From NCBI GenBank assembly GCA_020725985.1, contig DYTM01000087.1:1-5259 (forward strand): DNA of 5,259 nt, read 5' to 3'. This DNA is from Methanomassiliicoccus sp. Lineage in GTDB: Archaea > Thermoplasmatota > Thermoplasmata > Methanomassiliicoccales > JACIVX01. Made by a program: the position numbers and the translations under genes. Shown piece by piece: positions 1 through 3,418 of this stretch (positions are counted from its first letter, which is position 1; each line of letters opens with the position of its first letter). The notes under the pieces are model-generated. The model worked only from the letters and a program-made list of their open reading frames with translations, searched no databases and was not told the origin of the DNA.

Positions 1-1581
1 CCCCGCCACACCACCCTCCTCTACGAGGGCACAGTCGGACTGAATGGATGGTTCAAATCCTCGGTCTCTATCACCCTGGATCCGATCGACAATGGCAGCG
101 GGGTTCAGTTCACCGCGTACGCGGTCGATGATAGCGGATGGCAGACCTATGTCGGGCCGTTCTCCATTGCCGGAGACGGGGAGCATACCCTTGACTACTA
201 CTCCGTCGACAACGTCGGCAATGTGGAGTCGGCGCATTCCGAACCCTTCATGATCGACGTCTCGTCCCCGGTCACCTCGGCCTCCCTCTCTGGCACTCTC
301 GGATCGGAGGGGTGGTATGTGTCGAACGTCACCGTTGCTCTCACCTCCTCTCCAGGGGCGAGCGGTTTGCTGATGACGAAGTATAGAGTCGATGACACTC
401 TCTGGCACACCTATCTCTCCCCGTTCGACCTGACAGCTGACGGACTGCATTTCGTCGACTTCTACTCGGTCGATCAGGCGGGGAACTCCGAGACGCCGAA
501 AGCCGTCGAAGTCGGAATCGACCGGACCGCCCCCTCTACCTCCGCTGGGGTGATCGGCGAAGAAAGTTCCGGATGGTACGGTCCGGGCGCGGAGATCCTT
601 CTGGAATCGACCGACGATTGGAGCGGAGTCCTCCGGACAGAATATCGCCTCGACGGTGGGGAGTGGACCGTCTACGAGGGAATAGTTCTCAACGAGACTG
701 GTGTGCACACAATCGAGTTCTATTCCGTCGACATCGCTGGGAACGTGGAGGAAGTGGAATCCATCGAGATCAGGATCGATGGGAGCCCGCCCTCCACGAC
801 CGCGGAGGCCTCCGGCGTCGTCGGAGAAGGAGGCTGGTGGCGCTCGGCGGTGGAGATCGAACTCCTCGCTTCGGATACTTTGGGCAGCGGGGTCAACTTG
901 ACCACTTTCAGGATTGACGGTGGAGACTGGCAGAACTACTCTGGGTCCTTCGTAGTAAGCGAAGATGGAGACCACCTGCTCGAGTTCTATTCCGTCGACA
1001 ACCTGGGCAATGCCGAGGCCGTCGCGAACATGAGCCTGAAGGTCAACATGACCGCCCCGTCCACCGCACTGACATTGTCGGGGGAGGAGGGTGCGGAGGG
1101 ATGGTATGTCTCTTCCGTGTCGATGGAGCTGGATGCGGCCGAGGGGGGAGGGAGTGGAGTCGGCAGCATATTCTATCGGATCGACGGCGGGTCTTGGATT
1201 GCTTACCAGAGTGTCATCGAGTTGACAGATGACGGTGAACACTCGGTCGAGTTCTACTCCTCCGATGTCGCAGGCAACGTCGAATCGCTCAGATCTGTCG
1301 CGATGAACATCGACACCACGCCCCCCTCCTTGTCGCTCGACCCTGCTTCCGCCGTGTCGATCACAGTCGACCATCTGACCATCTCATGGTCGTGCATCGA
1401 GGCGACGAGCGGGATAGACCACTTCGAGTTCAGCATAGATGGAGGCTCGTCCGTAACCATCCCGGCCGCGAACAGCTCGCTCATGATCTTCTCCCTCTCC
1501 GACGGGTCACACCAGATCGTCCTGAGGGCGGTGGACGCCGCAGGGAACTATGCCGCGGAGACCCTGGCAATCCAGGTGAAC
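1..1581 (+). repeat. Coding tandem repeat array, about six units of 258-267 bp
   Basis: Protein-level units map to about 1-267, 268-531, 532-789, 790-1056, 1057-1323 and 1324-1581. The first visible residues (P-R-H-T-T) resemble a unit start (P-S-T-T), so the window edge falls close to a repeat boundary and more units probably lie to the left. DNA identity is low overall but high in the core motif. The 18-mer GAGTTCTATTCCGTCGAC occurs at both 715-732 and 982-999, and close variants lie near 193, 457 and 1249. The last unit keeps I-D-G-G and V-D-A-A-G-N but has lost the G-W-Y and E-F-Y segments. The spacing follows protein domains, so this is domain duplication rather than a non-coding repeat. 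Confidence 0.85.
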
Positions 1582-1698
1582 ACGAACCTCCTCGATCCAG
1601 GAGGTCCCGCGGGACCATTGGTCATTATTGGGATAATCCTCCTGATCGCAGGGGCGATAGCGGCATCTGCGATTGTCTGGCATCGGAGAAGCAGATGA
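1..1698 (+). CDS. Membrane-anchored surface protein with tandem OmpL47-like / Ig-like repeats (5' end missing)
   Basis: The reading frame is open from base 1 to the TGA at 1696-1698, giving 565 visible residues. The real start lies left of the window, and the GTG at 223 is only an internal valine in a conserved repeat motif (D-N-V-G-N-V-E). The visible part has about six units of 86-89 residues (residues 1-89, 90-177, 178-263, 264-352, 353-441, 442-527). Each has the pattern P-S-T-T, then G-W-Y, then Y-R-I-D-G-G-x-W-x-x-Y, then D-G-x-H-x-x-E-F-Y-S-V-D-x-A-G-N-x-E, then I-D. This pattern matches the bacterial OmpL47-type repeat and Ig-like beta-sandwich repeats in general. Unit 6 is divergent. 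After a Gly/Pro linker, residues 540-560 form one hydrophobic helix, followed by a short basic tail (W-H-R-R-S-R), as in a C-terminal anchor with the repeats outside. Eight N-X-S/T sequons (N31, 109, 231, 299, 312, 343, 349, 491) all precede the helix. A role in adhesion or the cell envelope is inferred; ligand and full length are unknown. It converges on the 5S gene. Confidence 0.88.
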   Translation, partial: PRHTTLLYEGTVGLNGWFKSSVSITLDPIDNGSGVQFTAYAVDDSGWQTYVGPFSIAGDGEHTLDYYSVDNVGNVESAHSEPFMIDVSSPVTSASLSGTLGSEGWYVSNVTVALTSSPGASGLLMTKYRVDDTLWHTYLSPFDLTADGLHFVDFYSVDQAGNSETPKAVEVGIDRTAPSTSAGVIGEESSGWYGPGAEILLESTDDWSGVLRTEYRLDGGEWTVYEGIVLNETGVHTIEFYSVDIAGNVEEVESIEIRIDGSPPSTTAEASGVVGEGGWWRSAVEIELLASDTLGSGVNLTTFRIDGGDWQNYSGSFVVSEDGDHLLEFYSVDNLGNAEAVANMSLKVNMTAPSTALTLSGEEGAEGWYVSSVSMELDAAEGGGSGVGSIFYRIDGGSWIAYQSVIELTDDGEHSVEFYSSDVAGNVESLRSVAMNIDTTPPSLSLDPASAVSITVDHLTISWSCIEATSGIDHFEFSIDGGSSVTIPAANSSLMIFSLSDGSHQIVLRAVDAAGNYAAETLAIQVNTNLLDPGGPAGPLVIIGIILLIAGAIAASAIVWHRRSR

Positions 1699-1731
1699 GG
1701 GCGAGGAGCAAAAGCGGGTGCATCGAGCAGT

Positions 1732-1747
1732 GAAGAAATGAGAAGGA
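1732..1747 (-). terminator. Pyrimidine-rich run downstream of 5S rRNA (possible terminator)
   Basis: Read on the minus strand, the bases just beyond the 5S 3' end are almost all C and T (TCCTTCTCATTTCTTC). Archaeal RNA polymerase commonly stops at T-rich runs without needing a hairpin, so this is a plausible end point for the 5S transcript. The run is mixed C/T rather than pure T. A second short T run lies at 1711-1714. The gene on the other strand stops at 1698, so the two convergent transcripts end within about 50 bases of each other. Confidence 0.4.
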
Positions 1748-1751
1748 GAAT

Positions 1752-1873
1752 GGCTGACAGCGATCCCGGCTTCCCGTGGGCTCGCGCACCAGAGTACAAC
1801 AGGGAACGCGGGCGGGCTTAACTTCTGGGTTCGGGTGAGACCAGGTGTATCCCCGCCGCTATGGCCGTCATAC
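1752..1873 (-). rRNA. 5S ribosomal RNA
   Basis: The reverse complement reads as a complete archaeal 5S rRNA of about 122 nt. Conserved landmarks occur in the right order: GGCCATAGCGG at the end of helix I and loop A; CACCTGGTC then CCGAAC (1829-1834); GAAGTTAAGC (1816-1825); GTACT; GTGCGCGAGCC; and CGGGAA. The terminal helix closes: TGACGGC (1864-1870) pairs with GCTGTCA (1755-1761), including one G-U pair. The 5S RNA is the small RNA of the large ribosomal subunit and binds L5 and L18. No 16S, 23S or tRNA gene is visible nearby; its neighbours are a surface-protein gene and a DUF835 gene. Ends are uncertain by about 5 nt, because the helix can be extended on both sides (1748-1754 with 1872-1878). 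If that stem stays in the mature RNA, the molecule spans 1748-1878. It has its own TATA box upstream. Confidence 0.93.
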
Positions 1874-1904
1874 CATTCGCGTAATCCGCCCAAAGAAATC
1901 GCTC

Positions 1905-1911
1905 ATATAAA
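1905..1911 (-). promoter_or_regulatory. TATA box of the 5S rRNA gene
   Basis: On the minus strand this reads TTTATAT inside an AT-rich island (AATTATTTATATG, 1904-1916) that stands out from GC-rich surroundings. Archaeal TATA boxes are centred about 26-27 bases before the transcription start, which places the start near 1880-1882, where the minus strand offers purines (A1882, G1880). That is only a few bases before the extended 5S terminal stem begins at 1878. The upstream bases AACAATTA could serve as a weak TFB recognition element. Its position relative to the 5S gene makes this the best-supported promoter in the window. Confidence 0.75.
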
Positions 1912-1919
1912 TAATTGTT

Positions 1920-1950
1920 GCCGGGGCGTGCCCGAATCGTCCTTCCCGGC
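1920..1950 (-). terminator. GC hairpin after the DUF835 gene (possible terminator)
   Basis: GCCGGG (1920-1925) pairs with CCCGGC (1945-1950), and an alternative inner pairing exists (GGGC 1924-1927 with GCCC 1930-1933). On the minus strand the hairpin is followed at once by the AT-rich stretch AACAATTATTTAT, so it resembles an intrinsic terminator for the DUF835 transcript. The same AT-rich stretch is the 5S promoter. The 19-base loop and the lack of a pure T run keep confidence low. The rest of 1951-1995 shows nothing recognisable. Confidence 0.3.
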
Positions 1951-1995
1951 CTTGACGGATCGCGGGCGGTCTTCTTCCGACGGACGACCAGTTCC

Positions 1996-2493
1996 TCAGC
2001 CCCTCGCTCCTCCGAGGACGACCTCCTCGTCTTCCTCGACTGGGACAGCGTTTCTCTCGAGGAAGGCGAGCTCCTTCGTGCTGAACGCTCTAGGGTCGAT
2101 GGTCAGGATGAGAATGCCCTTGTTGACCGCAACAGCCTCGTAGAGGTAGTTGACGAACCGGAGCACCTTGTTGAAATCGTTCTGGGCCAGAAGGTACTCG
2201 AGTCCGTCAAAGAGAACGACGGAGCCTGCGGCGGATTCGTAGAACCTGATGAGATGGTCCGTCAGGATGCCGACGTTCTGGGGATTGACATTCCTCGCCC
2301 CGACCGTGTTGGAAAGCCAGAGCGCTTTTTCCTGGGGAACTCCGAAGTCCTCCCTGAGCCTGTCCGGGTGAAACCTGGTCACGCAGAGGACTGGAATCTG
2401 GCTATTCTCGAAGTGGGGAAAGAATCCAAGCATCCTCTCCGATTCCCTGGTCTTGAAGAGGTAGAGGTTCCCCGGGCGGATCTCGATGGTCAT
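1996..2493 (-). CDS. Stand-alone DUF835 domain protein
   Basis: This 165-residue soluble protein spans a single DUF835 domain. It opens with P-G-N-L-Y-L-F (residues 7-13), followed by a V-L-C-V-T-R strand (35-40), L-W-L-S-N (58-62) and the hallmark S-V-V-L-F-D-G-L-E-Y-L-L (91-102). Then come N-D-F-x-K-V-L-R-F (105-113), I-L-I-L-T-I-D-P-R-A (127-136) and E-L-A-F-L-E-R (141-147). The tail is short and acidic (E-E-D-E-E). DUF835 is common in Thermoplasmatota and Thermococci, often at the end of sensor or membrane proteins. Its hydrophobic strand ending in Asp resembles a Walker B strand of RecA/KaiC-like folds, but no P-loop (G-x-x-x-x-G-K-S/T) is present, so ATP hydrolysis is not predicted. There are no membrane helices. 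The ATG at 2491-2493 is supported by a Shine-Dalgarno-like GAGGG five bases upstream. A regulatory or signalling role is inferred only; partners are unknown. Confidence 0.88.
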   Translation of the reverse strand: MTIEIRPGNLYLFKTRESERMLGFFPHFENSQIPVLCVTRFHPDRLREDFGVPQEKALWLSNTVGARNVNPQNVGILTDHLIRFYESAAGSVVLFDGLEYLLAQNDFNKVLRFVNYLYEAVAVNKGILILTIDPRAFSTKELAFLERNAVPVEEDEEVVLGGARG

Positions 2494-2498
2494 CGATT

Positions 2499-2503
2499 CC
2501 CTC
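2499..2503 (-). promoter_or_regulatory. Shine-Dalgarno-like site of the DUF835 gene
   Basis: The minus strand reads GAGGG five bases before the ATG at 2493. It is a partial match to the anti-Shine-Dalgarno sequence at usable spacing, and it supports the chosen start. No comparable site precedes the ATG candidate of the DUF92 gene at 3367. Confidence 0.5.
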
Positions 2504-2512
2504 GTCGGCGCT

Positions 2513-2524
2513 GCAGTGGACTGC
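2513..2524. promoter_or_regulatory. Inverted repeat before the DUF835 start (possible operator)
   Basis: GCAGT (2513-2517) and ACTGC (2520-2524) form a perfect 5+5 inverted repeat with a 2-base centre, 20 bases upstream of the DUF835 ATG. A second perfect palindrome, TAGCGCTA, lies at 2538-2545. On the minus strand AGTTAAG (2551-2557) is the only weak TATA candidate in this gap. The arrangement could be an operator overlapping a leader, but repeats this short arise by chance in GC-rich DNA. Confidence 0.2.
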
Positions 2525-2601
2525 TCAGCCTGAATGTTAGCGCTACAGCGAACTTAACTCCTTTGGTCGCCCTGGTTCGTCGCGTCCTCTACAGGCGCTC
2601 C

Positions 2602-2616
2602 TCGTCCCGGGGACGA
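2602..2616. repeat. 15-bp near-perfect palindrome between the DUF92 and DUF835 genes
   Basis: TCGTCCC (2602-2608) and GGGACGA (2610-2616) are mirror complements around a single G. As RNA this could fold into a 6-bp GC-rich stem with a 3-base loop, about 20 bases after the DUF92 stop codon. No T run follows on the minus strand, so a terminator is not well supported. It could equally be a protein-binding dyad or a transcript-stabilising hairpin. Confidence 0.4.
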
Positions 2617-2635
2617 CCGATCCCTCAGAGCCTGA

Positions 2636-3418
2636 TCATATTAGAAGCAGGACGAGAAACCCGAAGGCAGCCCCGACAGCCATCGAGAGGATGTTGTTGC
2701 CCAGTTTAGTGACGATCTCCCTTCTCTCGAGGGTGGCGCCGACGACACTATCGACCATGCATCCGAGGACCCCCATCGTTATCGGGACGAGGATCGTGGC
2801 GTCGATCGGAGCGGTCGGCATGATCACAAGCCACCCGATAACCGAGGAGAACGCGGACGCGACGAGCGCCCACATCGTTCCGGCCGCGGAGACCCCACCG
2901 TCGGTGCCCGCCTCCACCGGTCTGAAGTCAGTGATGAGGAAGGTCCTGGTGCTGAGCACCCCCAGCTCGCTGGCGGTGGTGTCGGCCGCGGCGACGCTTA
3001 TCGCCGAGAGGTAGGCGACCGTGAACGCCAAGTCGGACTGAGATCCCGTGGCAGCGGAGATCACGGCGATGATCGCCGGCACAAGGCTGTTCGCGAGCAC
3101 GTTCTTATAGGTCCTCTCTCCCCTTCGCCCCTCCTGGAGATTCCTTCTTATCTTGACCTGAATCCTGTTTCTCGTGACTGCGAATCCGAGGAGAACGAAG
3201 ATGATGAGGAGGACAAGCCAGCTGATCGACCCGAACCATCCTATGACCACCCCGACCCCGAAGGAGGCAACGCTCCCGCTCGCTGTAAGGAGCCGGAACT
3301 TGAAAGCCAACAACGAAAGGATTCCGCACAGCGTAAGAACTATCGCCAATGTCTCCAGCGGGGACATCGCAGGGAGATGCGGCCAGGACGATATCAACCT
3401 TAGGATTTCCCGGGACAC
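2636..3418 (-). CDS. DUF92 family polytopic membrane protein (TMEM19 / VTE6-like)
   Basis: This 260-residue hydrophobic protein has roughly six to seven membrane segments (about 21-39, 46-62, 65-82, 108-124, 130-146, 182-202, 244-259). It carries the conserved loops of DUF92: Q-E-G-R-R-G-E-R-T-Y-K-N-V-L-A-N (95-110), A-A-D-T-T-A-S-E-L-G (144-153), G-T-D-G-G-V-S-A-A-G-T (171-181), G-C-M-V-D-S-V-V-G-A-T-L-E (219-231) and T-K-L-G-N-N (237-242). The plant member VTE6 is a phytyl-phosphate kinase that makes a prenyl diphosphate. An archaeal role in polyprenyl or geranylgeranyl phosphate salvage for lipids is possible but is inference. The frame opens with GTG at 3418, directly after the TGA of the upstream gene (TGAGTG), which suggests translational coupling. 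An ATG at residue 18 (3367) gives a 243-residue protein starting M-S-P-L-E-T-L-A and fits the start of the first helix better. Neither start has a convincing ribosome site, so the start is uncertain. Confidence 0.87.
   Translation of the reverse strand: MSREILRLISSWPHLPAMSPLETLAIVLTLCGILSLLAFKFRLLTASGSVASFGVGVVIGWFGSISWLVLLIIFVLLGFAVTRNRIQVKIRRNLQEGRRGERTYKNVLANSLVPAIIAVISAATGSQSDLAFTVAYLSAISVAAADTTASELGVLSTRTFLITDFRPVEAGTDGGVSAAGTMWALVASAFSSVIGWLVIMPTAPIDATILVPITMGVLGCMVDSVVGATLERREIVTKLGNNILSMAVGAAFGFLVLLLI

Noticed and set aside
223..225. GTG as the start of the left surface protein
   Set aside because: The frame continues upstream to base 1 with the same repeat motif (Y-Y-S-V-D-N-V-G-N-V-E), so this GTG is an internal valine.
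1..1323. Regular repeats as a CRISPR-like array
   Set aside because: The period is about 260-267 bp, lies in frame within a protein and follows protein domain boundaries; there are no short identical repeats with unique spacers.
1507..1893. Minus-strand frames running over 1507-1893 as a small protein
   Set aside because: They run through the 5S rRNA gene and antisense to the surface protein; the RNA landmarks and closed terminal helix explain this stretch better.
1919..1995. Possible tRNA or box C/D RNA upstream of the 5S gene
   Set aside because: No cloverleaf, no T-loop GTTCGA-type motif and no paired C and D boxes; only a GC hairpin is visible.
1915..2709. Long open frame on the plus strand (264 codons) across the DUF835 gene and the following gap
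   Set aside because: It is antisense to a clearly conserved DUF835 protein; its translation is rich in Arg, Ser and Pro with no recognisable domain and covers non-coding DNA. A GC-rich shadow frame.
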